Assembly: GCA_008011715.2 (NCBI GenBank)
Contig: CP136508.1
Coordinates: 6,386,001 to 6,450,000, forward strand
Direction of reading: 5' to 3'
Source of the DNA: [Empedobacter] haloabium
GTDB lineage: Bacteria; Pseudomonadota; Gammaproteobacteria; Burkholderiales; Burkholderiaceae_D
Length of the DNA stretch: 64,000 nucleotides
Shown: one piece after another, positions 1 to 9,065 of the stretch
Layout of the letters: each line of letters opens with the position of its first letter
Position numbering within the stretch: position 1 is the first letter of the stretch
Translations under genes and position numbers: made by a program
Notes under the pieces: generated by a model
Databases searched by the model: none
What the model was told of the DNA's origin: nothing
What the model saw: only the letters and a program-made list of their open reading frames with translations

Positions 1-1375
1 TCTGCTCCGCCACCACGTAGTGAATGCCGTGCTTGTTGAGCGTTTCGGCGATGCGCCGGCCCACGCGGCCGTAGCCCACCAGCACGACCTGGCCGGCCAG
101 CTTGGTCGCGGCCGTCGTCATCGGCAGCTCGGCCAGCGGGTCGGCCGGGCGGTCGAATTTGGCCGCCAGCATGCGGTTCTTGCCCAGCCAGCGTTCCAGC
201 GGCCCGGTGGCGGCAAAGATCAGCGGGTTCAACGTGATCGACAGGATCGCGCCCGCCAGGATCAGGCTTTGCCCTTCCTGCGGCATCAGTTTGAGCGAAA
301 TGCCCAGTGCGGCCAGGATGAACGAGAACTCGCCGATCTGCGCCAGGCTGGCCGACACCAGCAGCGCCGAGCGGGCCGGATAGCGCAGCAGCACGACCAG
401 CAGGAACGCGGCCAGCGATTTGCCGAGCACGATGATGGCCAGCACCGCCAGCACGCGCAGCGGCTGTTCGACCAGGATGGCCGGCTCGAACAGCATGCCG
501 ACCGAGACGAAAAACAGCACGGCAAACGCGTCGCGCAGCGGCAGCGATTCCTGCGCCGCGCGGTGCGCCAGTGCCGACTCGCGCAGCACCATGCCGGCGA
601 AGAACGCGCCCAGTGCGAAGGAGATGCCGAACAGCGCCGTGGAAGCGTAGGCGATGCCGACCGCCGCCGCGATGACGCACAACGTGAACAGCTCGCGCGA
701 GCCGGTGCGCGCCACCTGCCACAGGATCCATGGGAACAGCTTGCGCCCGACCACCAGCATGAAACCGACGAAGAGCGCCACCTGGCCCAGGGTGACGGCC
801 AGGGTTTTGAGCAGGCTCGCTTCCGGATCGGCACCGGTGGCGTCGCCGCCCAGCGAGGGCGCGAGGGCCGGCAGCAGCACCAGCACCAGCACCGTGACGA
901 GGTCCTCGACCACCAGCCAGCCGACGGCGATGCGGCCGTTGAACGATTCCAGCACGCCCCGTTCTTCCAGCGCGCGCAGCAGCACGACGGTGCTGGCCAC
1001 GGACAGCGCCAGCCCGAACACCAGGCCGCCGCCGAGACTCCAGCCCCACCAATGCGCCAATCCCATGCCCATCGCCGTCGCCGCGCCGATCTGCAGGATC
1101 GCCCCGGGCAGCGCGACTTTGCGCACCTCCCATAAATCGTCCAGCGAGAAGTGTAGGCCGACGCCGAACATCATCAGCATCACGCCGATCTCGGCCAACT
1201 GCCCCGCCAGGTGGGCATCCGCGATGAATCCGGGGGTGGTGGGGCCGAGCAGAATACCCGCGGCCAGGTAGCCGACCAGTGCCGGCAGCTTGAGGCGGTT
1301 GGCGATGAAGCCGAGGACGAGACCGCAGCCGAGGGCCGCGGCAATGGTGGTGATCAGGCTGACGTCATGGTGCAT
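1..1375 (-). CDS. Monovalent cation:proton antiporter-2 (Kef/YbaL-type), 3' end beyond the window
   Basis: Reading the minus strand from the ATG at 1375 gives 458 codons without a stop, running off the left edge. The protein opens with MHHDVSLITTIAAALG and has about 12 hydrophobic segments typical of the CPA2 exchanger domain, including LPALVGYLAAGILLGP and the conserved SVASTVVLLRALEERG helix region. A TrkA-N nucleotide-binding domain then begins (VVLVGYGRVGRRIAE, a GxGxxG Rossmann loop) just before the edge. The family exchanges K+ or Na+ for protons at the inner membrane, gated by NAD(H) or glutathione binding. A GGAAGGA lies about 10-15 bases before the start. The gene is complete at its 5' end; full-length members are usually 550-650 residues. 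The large overlapping plus-strand frames are GC-rich shadows. Ion specificity cannot be read from the sequence. Confidence 0.88.
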   Translation of the reverse strand, partial: MHHDVSLITTIAAALGCGLVLGFIANRLKLPALVGYLAAGILLGPTTPGFIADAHLAGQLAEIGVMLMMFGVGLHFSLDDLWEVRKVALPGAILQIGAATAMGMGLAHWWGWSLGGGLVFGLALSVASTVVLLRALEERGVLESFNGRIAVGWLVVEDLVTVLVLVLLPALAPSLGGDATGADPEASLLKTLAVTLGQVALFVGFMLVVGRKLFPWILWQVARTGSRELFTLCVIAAAVGIAYASTALFGISFALGAFFAGMVLRESALAHRAAQESLPLRDAFAVLFFVSVGMLFEPAILVEQPLRVLAVLAIIVLGKSLAAFLLVVLLRYPARSALLVSASLAQIGEFSFILAALGISLKLMPQEGQSLILAGAILSITLNPLIFAATGPLERWLGKNRMLAAKFDRPADPLAELPMTTAATKLAGQVVLVGYGRVGRRIAETLNKHGIHYVVAEQ

Positions 1376-1475
1376 GCAGGGCGGGTTCCTTCCGGCGTCG
1401 GTGGCGGCATGGCGGTTGCCATCCCGTCACCGAGTATAAACGCAGAAGGAAAACCGCCCCGCAGGCCTGGACGGG

Positions 1476-2597
1476 TTACAGCTTCTCGACGACGATGCTG
1501 CCGATCGAGTAACCGGCGCCGAACGAGCAGATGACGCCATGGGCGCCCTGCGGCAGGTCGTCCTGGTGCTTGTGGAAGGCGATGATGGAGCCGGCCGACG
1601 ACGTGTTGGCGTAGGTATCCAGGATGACGGGCGCTTCCTCGGCCGTCGCGTCGCGCCCCAGGATCATGCGCACGATCAGCTGGTTCATGTTCAGGTTGGC
1701 CTGGTGCAGCCAGTAGCGGGCAACCTGCGGCAGTTCCAGGCCGGCGTTGGCGATGGCGTTCTTGATCGTCTCGGCCGCCATCGGGCACACATCCTTGAAC
1801 ACCTTGCGGCCCTGCTGCTTGAACAGCTTGTCGGGCTGGCCGATGCCGGCTTCGTCGCCGCGATTGAGGAAGCCGAAGTTGTTGCGGATATTGTTCGAGA
1901 ACGACGTCTTCAGCTTCATGTCGAGGATCTTGAACTGGTGCTTCGACACGGCCGTGTCGGCCGCCTCGACGACGATCGCCGTGCAGGCGTCGCCGAAGAT
2001 GAAGTGGCTGTCGCGGTCGCGGTAGTCCAGGTGGCCGCTGGTGATTTCCGGGTTCAGCACGAGCACGGCGCGCGCCTGGCCCGTCTGCACGGCGGTGGCC
2101 GCCGTCTGGATGCCGAACGTGGCGGACGAGCAGGCCACGTTCATGTCGAAACCGAAGCCCTCGATGCCCAGCGCCTGCTGCACCTCGACGGCCATGGCCG
2201 GGTAGGCGCGCTGCATGTTCGAGCAGGCCACCAGCACCATGTCGATGTCGGCCGCCGTGCGGCCGGCGCGGTCCAGCGCCTGCTGCGCCGCCGCCACGCA
2301 CATCTCCGCCTGCAGCGACAGTTCCTCGTTGTCGCGCTCGGGGTAGTGCGGCGCCATCCGCTTCGGATCCAGCACGCCTTCCTTGTTCATCACGTAGCGC
2401 GACTTGATGCCGGACGCCTTCTCGATGAACGCCGCGCTGGACGGCTCCAGCGCCGTCACGGTGCCGGCCGCGATGGCCGCCGCGTTCTCCGCGTTGAACA
2501 GCTCGACATAGGCATTGAAGCTGTCGACCAGTTCTTCGTTCGAGATCGAATAGGGAGGAGTGTACAGACCGGTTCCGCTGATGACGGCTTGTTTCAT
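1476..2597 (-). CDS. 3-oxoacyl-ACP synthase III family protein (FabH-like)
   Basis: A 373-residue thiolase-fold condensing enzyme. The start [15 protein letters not shown] is chosen over an upstream in-frame ATG at 2660 because homologues begin at this beta strand. The catalytic triad is visible: Cys in [11 protein letters not shown], His in [11 protein letters not shown] and Asn in [10 protein letters not shown], the arrangement of KAS III enzymes that condense an acyl-CoA or acyl-ACP with a malonyl thioester. It is longer than housekeeping FabH (about 320 residues), and the insert around residues 35-75 matches the longer beta-ketoacyl-ACP synthase III subfamily that often sits outside the fab operon. 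No fatty-acid genes adjoin it. It is separated from the antiporter by 100 bases and transcribed in the same direction. The acyl substrate is unknown; a role in secondary lipid or quinolone-like metabolism is possible but not shown. Confidence 0.85.
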   Translation of the reverse strand: MKQAVISGTGLYTPPYSISNEELVDSFNAYVELFNAENAAAIAAGTVTALEPSSAAFIEKASGIKSRYVMNKEGVLDPKRMAPHYPERDNEELSLQAEMCVAAAQQALDRAGRTAADIDMVLVACSNMQRAYPAMAVEVQQALGIEGFGFDMNVACSSATFGIQTAATAVQTGQARAVLVLNPEITSGHLDYRDRDSHFIFGDACTAIVVEAADTAVSKHQFKILDMKLKTSFSNNIRNNFGFLNRGDEAGIGQPDKLFKQQGRKVFKDVCPMAAETIKNAIANAGLELPQVARYWLHQANLNMNQLIVRMILGRDATAEEAPVILDTYANTSSAGSIIAFHKHQDDLPQGAHGVICSFGAGYSIGSIVVEKL

Positions 2598-2761
2598 TGT
2601 TAAGCTTTCGTATTCGTTAATAAGCTGAAAAAAAGCAGGAAGGCCGTTTTGACAGGCCACCGTGGCAACGGCTGACCAGTCGAAACGGCCTTACTGACAG
2701 CCGCGGCTGCCAAAAAAACTAGCAAAATGCACAGGCTCGGATTTTACATCAACCTGGATGC

Positions 2762-2786
2762 AAAAACGGCGCCATTGCTGGCGCCG
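2762..2786 (-). terminator. Rho-independent terminator after the S41 protease
   Basis: On the minus strand a perfect 7-bp stem (CGGCGCC / GGCGCCG, arms 2780-2786 and 2767-2773) with a 6-base loop is followed by five T (2766-2762). It lies 23 bases past the stop of the S41 protease and separates it from the ketosynthase downstream. Confidence 0.75.
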
Positions 2787-2808
2787 CGATCAATTCCGAT
2801 GATGCCGA

Positions 2809-4239
2809 TTACTTGTGCTTGACGGGCACGCCCGCCTGCACGATCTGCGAGTCCGGCTTGGCCAGCTGGACGGGCAGGCCCTTCAGGTGGTTCAGCGCCT
2901 GGCGCAGCTGGAAGTCGTCCGGCGTGCCGTACTCCAGCGGCTTGCGCTTCTTCTCCAGCGCCAGGATGCGCATCTGCTCTTCCAGTTCGTCGCGCTTGTC
3001 CCGTGCCGCTTCCGCCTCGCGGTCGTTGGACAGGTGCTTCTCCAGGTCCGCCTCGCGCATGCGCAGGGCGTTCAGGCCGTCGCCATCCGGGTATTCGTTG
3101 ACGTTCAGGTCCGGCACGATGCCCTTGGCCTGGATCGAGCGGCCGTGCGGCGTGTAGTAGCGCGCCGTGGTCAGCTTCAGCGCCGTGTCGGCCGTCAGCT
3201 GGCGGATCGTCTGTACCGAGCCCTTGCCGAACGTCTGGCTGCCGATGATCGTGGCGCGCTTGTAGTCCTGCAGCGCGCCGGCGACGATCTCCGAGGCCGA
3301 CGCGGAGCCCGTGTTGACCAGCACCGCGAGCGGCACGCGCTTGACGGCTTCCGGCAGGCGCGCCAGCGCGTCCGTATCGCTGCGCAGCGAGTAGTACTCG
3401 GGCCGCGCGTAGTAGATCTCTTTCATGTCCGGCAGCTGGCCGTTGGTGGAGACGACCGGCGTGTCCTTCGGCAGGAAGGCGGCGGCGACGCCGATGGCGC
3501 CCTGCAGCACGCCGCCCGGATCGTTGCGCAGGTCCAGCACCAGGCCTTTCAGATGCGGGTCTTGCCGGTACAGTTCCGTGATCTTGGCGGCCAGGTCGTC
3601 CACCGTCGGTTCCTGGAACTGCGCCACGCGCAGCCAGCCGTAGCCGGGTTCCACGATCTTGCCCTTGACGCTCTTCTGGTGGATCTCCTCGCGCACCAGG
3701 CTGAAGGTCAGCGGTTGCGGCTCGTCCTTGCGCAGCACCGTCAACGTCACCTTGCTGTGCGGTTCGCCGCGCATGCGCTTGACCGATTCGTCCAGCGACA
3801 GCCCTTTCAACGGCGTCTGGTCGAGGCGCGTGATCAGGTCACCGGCCTTGATGCCGGCCCGGTAGGCGGGCGAATCCTCGATGGGGGAGACGATCTTGAT
3901 GTAGCCGTCGTCGCTCTGGGCGATCTCGATGCCGAGGCCGACGAACTTGCCCTGCGAGCCCTCGCGCAGCTCGGCATAGGCCTTCTTGTCCAGGTAGGCG
4001 GAGTGCGGGTCGAGCGAAGCGACCATGCCGGAAATGGCTTCGGTCAGCAGCTTCTTGTCGTCCACCTGTTCGACGTAATCGGACTTGATCAGGCCATACA
4101 CGTCCGCCAGCTGGCGCAGCTCTTCCAGCGGCAAGGCCGGCTCGGCGCGCTGCGCCAGTGCGGAGAACTGTAAGGAAACGGCAACGCCGGCCACGACACC
4201 CAGGGCGACCAGCCCGGAATTCTTCAGTTTCTTGCCCAT
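2809..4239 (-). CDS. S41 family carboxy-terminal processing peptidase
   Basis: A 476-residue CtpA/Prc-type serine protease. An N-terminal hydrophobic segment (LVALGVVAGVAVSLQFSALA) acts as signal or anchor, placing the enzyme in the periplasm. A PDZ domain follows at about residues 95-180 (GLGIEIAQSDDGY, AYRAGIKAGDLI), then the tail-specific protease core with Ser in NTGSASASEIVAGAL and the general-base Lys in SQTFGKGSVQT, the Ser-Lys dyad of the family. The C-terminal 100 residues are charged and helical, and the protein ends in a basic VKHK. The family trims C termini of periplasmic proteins and can process cell-wall hydrolases. It has its own terminator downstream and about 410 bases of intergenic DNA upstream, so it is probably monocistronic. 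Length and motif order are normal. Confidence 0.93.
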   Translation of the reverse strand: MGKKLKNSGLVALGVVAGVAVSLQFSALAQRAEPALPLEELRQLADVYGLIKSDYVEQVDDKKLLTEAISGMVASLDPHSAYLDKKAYAELREGSQGKFVGLGIEIAQSDDGYIKIVSPIEDSPAYRAGIKAGDLITRLDQTPLKGLSLDESVKRMRGEPHSKVTLTVLRKDEPQPLTFSLVREEIHQKSVKGKIVEPGYGWLRVAQFQEPTVDDLAAKITELYRQDPHLKGLVLDLRNDPGGVLQGAIGVAAAFLPKDTPVVSTNGQLPDMKEIYYARPEYYSLRSDTDALARLPEAVKRVPLAVLVNTGSASASEIVAGALQDYKRATIIGSQTFGKGSVQTIRQLTADTALKLTTARYYTPHGRSIQAKGIVPDLNVNEYPDGDGLNALRMREADLEKHLSNDREAEAARDKRDELEEQMRILALEKKRKPLEYGTPDDFQLRQALNHLKGLPVQLAKPDSQIVQAGVPVKHK

Positions 4240-4651
4240 GTATCACCTTCTGATGCGAGGGCGGCCACTCGGCCGCCATGCGATTCAGTATAAACCCGAT
4301 TTTCCAAGGTCGTGCTGGCTGATCCTTGAAAAGCGCGGCCTTTACCACGCTTTACATGCAACCCTGCCGGATTGCTCACGTTACAGCCAGCGACAACTTG
4401 TATGGCCTGCGTTAATGAGCGTAAGTAAATGTAAGAAAGGCGGAAGTGGTCCGGCCAGCGTCCTACACTGGGCTTGTATTTCTCTCTACCCTGAAGTGGT
4501 TTTGGCCTGCGCCCACGGCGCAGGCTTTTTTTTTGCCCGCGCCGGGAAAAGTATCGAAAAGTAAAAAACGGCGGGTTGGCGACGCCCGGGCGCAAGGCCG
4601 CGCTTACAATGCAAGCGCGGCAATACCGTCCGCCGTGCGATTCCAAACCTC
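4240..4651. other. Intergenic region with a possible short transcript
   Basis: This stretch of 412 bases separates the divergent S41 protease and TonB receptor. No convincing protein gene is seen. A TACACT (4464-4469) resembles a sigma-70 -10 box and is followed about 40 bases later by a very strong plus-strand terminator (4505-4534) with no coding frame between, so a transcript of roughly 60 nt is possible. No good -35 box is visible. The rest presumably holds the promoters of both flanking genes. Confidence 0.4.
4505..4534 (+). terminator. Strong intrinsic terminator with no obvious upstream gene
   Basis: A perfect 9-bp stem, GCCTGCGCC (4505-4513) and GGCGCAGGC (4517-4525), closes a 3-base loop and is followed by nine T (4526-4534). 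It points toward the TonB receptor but terminates nothing recognisable, since the gene to the left runs the other way. Confidence 0.75.
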
Positions 4652-6881
4652 ATGAACCATTTGACTCCCTTCGCCTGCGCCGCCCTGCTGGGACTGGCCG
4701 GCACCGCCCTGGCCCAGACCGACCCGGCGTCCGACAAGCCCGCCACCACCACGACCACCCCCGACAAGCCCGCTGACAAGGTCATCCCCCAGGTGACGAT
4801 CACCGGCGGGCGCCAGACGGAAATGGACGTGCGCCGCAATTCAACGGCGGCAAAGCAGATCTACGGCCGCGAGGAACTGGACCGTAACGGCGACTCCAAC
4901 CTGGGCGACGTGCTGAAACGCCTGCCCGGCGTGACCATCGGCGGCCGGCCGGGCCGCGGCGGCGACGTGCGCATGCGCGGCCTGGGCAGCGGCTACACGC
5001 AGGTGCTGGTCAACGGCGAGCGTCCACCGGCCGGCTTCTCGATGGAGTCGATCTCGCCCGACCAGGTCGAGCGCATCGAGGTGATGCGCGGCCCGGTGGC
5101 GGAGCACAGCACGCGGGCGATCGCCGGTACGATCAACGTGGTGCTGCGCGAGGATTACGTCCAGCGCGACAACCAGCTGAAGGTGTCCGATTCGCTCGAA
5201 TCGGGGCGCCACTCGCCCGAGCTGTCGATCACGGTGCCAGGCAAGTCGGGGGCGTTCAGCTATTCGCTGAACGGCTCCATCCGGCAGAACCGCCAGCACG
5301 ATGAAGGGCGCACGCGCAACCTCGACACGCTGGGTGACGGCAGCGTCACGAAGGATCAGCTGGTCACGGACGAAAGCTCCGGTACCGGCAAGGCGATCCA
5401 CCTGGCGCCGCGCCTGTCCTATAAATTCGACAACGGCGACACGCTCAACTTCCAGCCGTTCCTGATGCATAACACGCGCGACAGCGGCTCGTCGTCGACC
5501 TTGGTGCAGACGGCAGGGAGCGTCGCGCCCGAGTACAACTTCGCCGAGCAGCAGTCGCACAACGACAGCACGTTCTTCCGCGGCTTCGGCAACTGGCTGC
5601 ACAAGATGGACGGCAACGCCAAGCTGGACGTGAAATTCGGCTTCGGTGCCGGCAAGATGGACAGCGACTCGCTGCGCCGCCAGTACGACACGGCCGGCAC
5701 CCTGCTGGATCGCTTCACCGATACCGACAAGACGCGCGACCGCAGCATCAACACGGGCGGCAAGTACACGCGGCCGCTGGGCGCGGGCCACCTGCTGGCG
5801 GCGGGCTGGGACCTGGAAGCGAGCCATCGCGAGCAGACCCGCGTCTCGCTCGACAAGAACGGCAATGCGCAGTTCGCCGACTCGGGCGACAACCTGACCG
5901 CCGACACCCGTCGCATCGCCCTGTTCGCGCAGGACGAGTGGGACGTCACGCCGCAATTCGGCATGTACGTGGGCCTGCGCTGGGAAGGCATCCGCACCAC
6001 CAGCGACCGCAGCGCCGGCACCGTCAAGAACACCAGCAGCGTGTTCTCGCCGCTGCTGCACGGCGTCTGGCGCATCCCCGGTTCCGAGAAGGACCAGCTG
6101 CGCGCCAGCCTGACCAAGAGCTACAAGTCGCCCAACGTGCAGGACCTGATCGCGGCGCCATTCCTGTCGCGCCTGAACAGCGCCACGCGGCCCGACCGCA
6201 GCGGCAACCCGGACCTGAAGCCGGAACTGGCCACGGGTCTCGATCTCGCGTACGAGCACTACATCGGCCGCGGCGGCATCGTCAGCGCGGGCGGTTTCAT
6301 TCGCGATATCGACAACCTGATCCGCCGCCAGCTGAGCTTGCGCGACACCGAGCTCGGTCCGCGCTGGCTGTCCACACCGGCCAACATCGGCCACGCCCGC
6401 ACCAGCGGCATCGAGCTGGAAGCAAAGTTCAAGCTGAACGAACTGATCGCCGACGCGCCCGATATCGACGTGCGCAGCAACTACAGCCGCTTCTGGTCGC
6501 GCGTGGACGGCATTCCCGGGCCGGACAACCGCCTCGACCAGCAGGCGAAGCAGACGGCCAACCTGGGCCTGGACTACCGCCTGAAAGCGGTGCCGTTGAC
6601 GGTGGGTGGCAGCTACAACTGGACCCCCAGGATCCGCACGCAGACCAGCACCTGTCTCTTATACAGAGCAGGTGGTGGAGACGGGCCAGAAGCGCGCGCT
6701 GGACGTGTACGCGCTGTGGAAGTTCGACGCCCGCACCCAGCTGCGCATCGCGGCCTCGAACGCGCTGGCCGAGGATGCGCCGGGCAGCAACCTGGTGTAC
6801 GCTAACGGGCTGACATCGCGGGCGGAAACGGTCAACCCGACGTTCGTGGTGTGGAGCGCGCGGCTGGAGACAAAATTTTAA
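4652..6881 (+). CDS. TonB-dependent receptor, reading frame interrupted at 6653-6665
   Basis: An outer-membrane ligand-gated transporter of siderophore or other large substrates, powered by TonB. A signal peptide (MNHLTPFACAALLGLAGTALA) is followed by a plug domain at about residues 40-165 (NLGDVLKRLPGVTI, RMRGLGSGYTQVLVNGERPP, ERIEVMRGPVAEHSTRAIAG) and a long beta-barrel. The frame opened at 4652 runs to 6805, but from about 6653 it reads out-of-frame residues. The proper end, from EQVVETGQKRALDVYALW to the terminal Phe (ARLETKF), lies in another frame and stops at 6881. Removing the 13 bases 6653-6665 joins the frames into a 738-residue receptor of normal length. Those bases belong to a 14-base match to the synthetic Tn5 mosaic end, so the break is probably a library artefact. 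The ligand is unknown. The M13 peptidase gene follows 34 bases later. Confidence 0.85.
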
Positions 6882-6915
6882 GCCGGTCTGAATAAACGAA
6901 TTTGAAAGCGGTAAC

Positions 6916-8943
6916 GTGAAACGACACCTCATTTCCCTCTCCCTGATCGCGGCCTTTGCCGCCACGGCGGCCCACGCGGCGGACAGCGCCGCCATCTCCG
7001 GCATCGACACGCAGTACATCGACCCGAGCGTGCGCGCGCAGGACGACTTCTTCGTGCACCTGAACGGCAAGTGGCTCAAGACGGCCGAGATCCCGGCCGA
7101 CAAATCGAGCTGGGGCTCGTTCGCCAAGCTGCGCGACGACACGCTGCCGCAACTGCGCGACATCGTCGAGGAACTGCAGAAGAAGAAGGGCCTGAAGGGC
7201 GAAGAGCAGAAGATCGCCGACCTGTACACGAGCTACATGGACGAAGCGAAGCTGGACCAGCTGGGCGCCAGGCCGCTGGCCGGCGAGCTGGCGCGCATTG
7301 CCGCCATCAAGGACAAGAAGGCGCTGCCCGGCCTGATCGCGCACCTGACGCGCATCGGCGCGCCCACGCCGTACGCCGTGCGCGTCTCGCAGGACGCCCG
7401 CGAGTCGACCCGCTACGCCGCCTACATGGCGCAGAGCGGCCTGGGTCTGCCGGACCGCGACTACTACCTGAAAAAGGACGACGCCAAGCTGGCGGACGCC
7501 CTGGCCAAATACGAGCAGCACGTGGCCAAGGTGCTGACCCTGGCCGGCAGCAAGGACGGTGCCGCGCAGGCGAAAGCCATCGTCGCGCTGGAAACCGCGC
7601 TGGCCGAGGCGCAGTGGACCAAGGTCGAGAACCGCGACCCCGTCAAGCGCTACAACAAGATCGCCATCGACAAGCTGGCCGAGCTGGCGCCGGGCTACGA
7701 CTGGAAGGCCGCGCTGGCTGCCTCCGGCATCGCCGGCAAGACCGATTACGTGATCGTCATGCAGCCCAGCTACCTGCAGGGCTTCGACAAGCTGGTGGCC
7801 GCGACCGACCTGGCCACCTGGAAGTCGTACCTGACCTGGCACCTGCTGCGTGACGCCTCGCCCTACCTGTCGAAACCGTTCGCCGACGCGCACTTCGCCT
7901 TCTACGGCACGGTGCTGACGGGCGTGACGGAACAGCCGCCGCGCTGGAAGCGCGGCGTCGGCGTCCTCGAGGCGGCGATCGGCGAAGGCCTGGGCAAGCT
8001 GTACGTGGCCAAGCACTTCCCGGCCGAGCGCAAGGCGCGCATGGAAAAGCTGGTGCAGAACCTGCTGCTGGCCTACAAGCAGAGCATCGACACGCTGGAC
8101 TGGATGAGCCCCGAGACGAAAAAGGAAGCGCAGGCCAAGCTGGCCAAGTTCACGCCGAAGATCGGCTATCCGGACAAATGGCGCGACTACGGCAAGCTGA
8201 AGATGAACGCCGGCGACCTGCTGGGCAACCTGCGCCGCGCGGCCGAATTCGACTACGCCCGCAACGTGGCGAAACTGGGCCAGCCGATCGACCGCAGCGA
8301 GTGGGGCATGACGCCGCAGACGGTCAACGCCTACTATCGCTCGACAGCCAACGAGATCGTGTTCCCGGCCGCGATCCTGCAGCCGCCGTTCTTCGACGCG
8401 CGCGCCGACGATGCCGTCAACTATGGCGCCATCGGCGCCGTGATCGGCCACGAGATCAGTCACGGCTTCGACGATTCGGGCAGCCAGTCCGATGGCGACG
8501 GCAACCTGCGCGACTGGTGGACGGCGCAGGACCGCGCCAACTTCAAGGCCAAGACCGACGCGCTGGTCAAGCAGTACGACGCCTACAGCCCGCTGCCGGG
8601 CTACCACGTCAACGGCAAGCTGACCCTGGGCGAGAACATCGCCGACAACTCCGGCCTGGCGATCGCGTACAAGGCCTATAAATTGTCGCTGAACGGCCAG
8701 CCTGCGCCGGTGATCGACAACCTGACGGGCGAGCAGCGCTTCTACATGGGCTTCGGTCAGGTGTGGCGCTCGAAGATGCGCGAGGCGCAGCAGATCGTGC
8801 AAGTGAAAACCGACCCGCACTCGCCGGGCCAGTTCCGCGCCAACGGCACGGTCGTCAACCAGCCCGGCTTCTACGAAGCGTTCGGCGTGAAGGAAGGCGA
8901 CAAGCTGTACGTGAAGCCGGAAGAACGCGTGATCATCTGGTAA
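6916..8943 (+). CDS. M13 family zinc metallopeptidase (first of two)
   Basis: A 675-residue neprilysin/PepO-type endopeptidase with a signal peptide (MKRHLISLSLIAAFAATAAHA) and therefore periplasmic or secreted. The N-terminal M13 domain starts at IDPSVRAQDDFFVHLNGKWL. The zinc site is complete: HExxH in AVIGHEISHGFDD near residue 512 and the third ligand Glu in LGENIADNSG, with the downstream DPHSPGQFRANGT and CVxN-like substrate region (TVNAYYRSTANEIVFPA). The C terminus ends in the usual ...RVIIW aromatic residue. The family cleaves peptides of limited size. The gene follows the TonB receptor by 34 bases and may be cotranscribed with it. Together with the next gene it forms a tandem duplication with long near-identical blocks. 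Confidence 0.95.
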   Translation: MKRHLISLSLIAAFAATAAHAADSAAISGIDTQYIDPSVRAQDDFFVHLNGKWLKTAEIPADKSSWGSFAKLRDDTLPQLRDIVEELQKKKGLKGEEQKIADLYTSYMDEAKLDQLGARPLAGELARIAAIKDKKALPGLIAHLTRIGAPTPYAVRVSQDARESTRYAAYMAQSGLGLPDRDYYLKKDDAKLADALAKYEQHVAKVLTLAGSKDGAAQAKAIVALETALAEAQWTKVENRDPVKRYNKIAIDKLAELAPGYDWKAALAASGIAGKTDYVIVMQPSYLQGFDKLVAATDLATWKSYLTWHLLRDASPYLSKPFADAHFAFYGTVLTGVTEQPPRWKRGVGVLEAAIGEGLGKLYVAKHFPAERKARMEKLVQNLLLAYKQSIDTLDWMSPETKKEAQAKLAKFTPKIGYPDKWRDYGKLKMNAGDLLGNLRRAAEFDYARNVAKLGQPIDRSEWGMTPQTVNAYYRSTANEIVFPAAILQPPFFDARADDAVNYGAIGAVIGHEISHGFDDSGSQSDGDGNLRDWWTAQDRANFKAKTDALVKQYDAYSPLPGYHVNGKLTLGENIADNSGLAIAYKAYKLSLNGQPAPVIDNLTGEQRFYMGFGQVWRSKMREAQQIVQVKTDPHSPGQFRANGTVVNQPGFYEAFGVKEGDKLYVKPEERVIIW

Positions 8944-8955
8944 AGCCAGCGAGTC

Positions 8956-8981
8956 AAAAAGGCCACAAGCGTGGCCTTTTT
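8956..8981 (+). terminator. Terminator between the two M13 genes
   Basis: An 11-bp stem (AAAAAGGCCAC at 8956-8966 and GTGGCCTTTTT at 8971-8981) closes a 4-base loop and ends in T residues, 12 bases past the stop of the first M13 gene. The flanking A and T runs make it potentially bidirectional. The second M13 gene therefore probably has its own promoter in 8982-9065. Confidence 0.75.
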
Positions 8982-9065
8982 GTTATGCGGCCATTGGGCC
9001 GTGTGCTATTGTCGGTTGCCGGCGCTGACCGGTCATACCACTGTCATATATAAGAGGGAAATATC

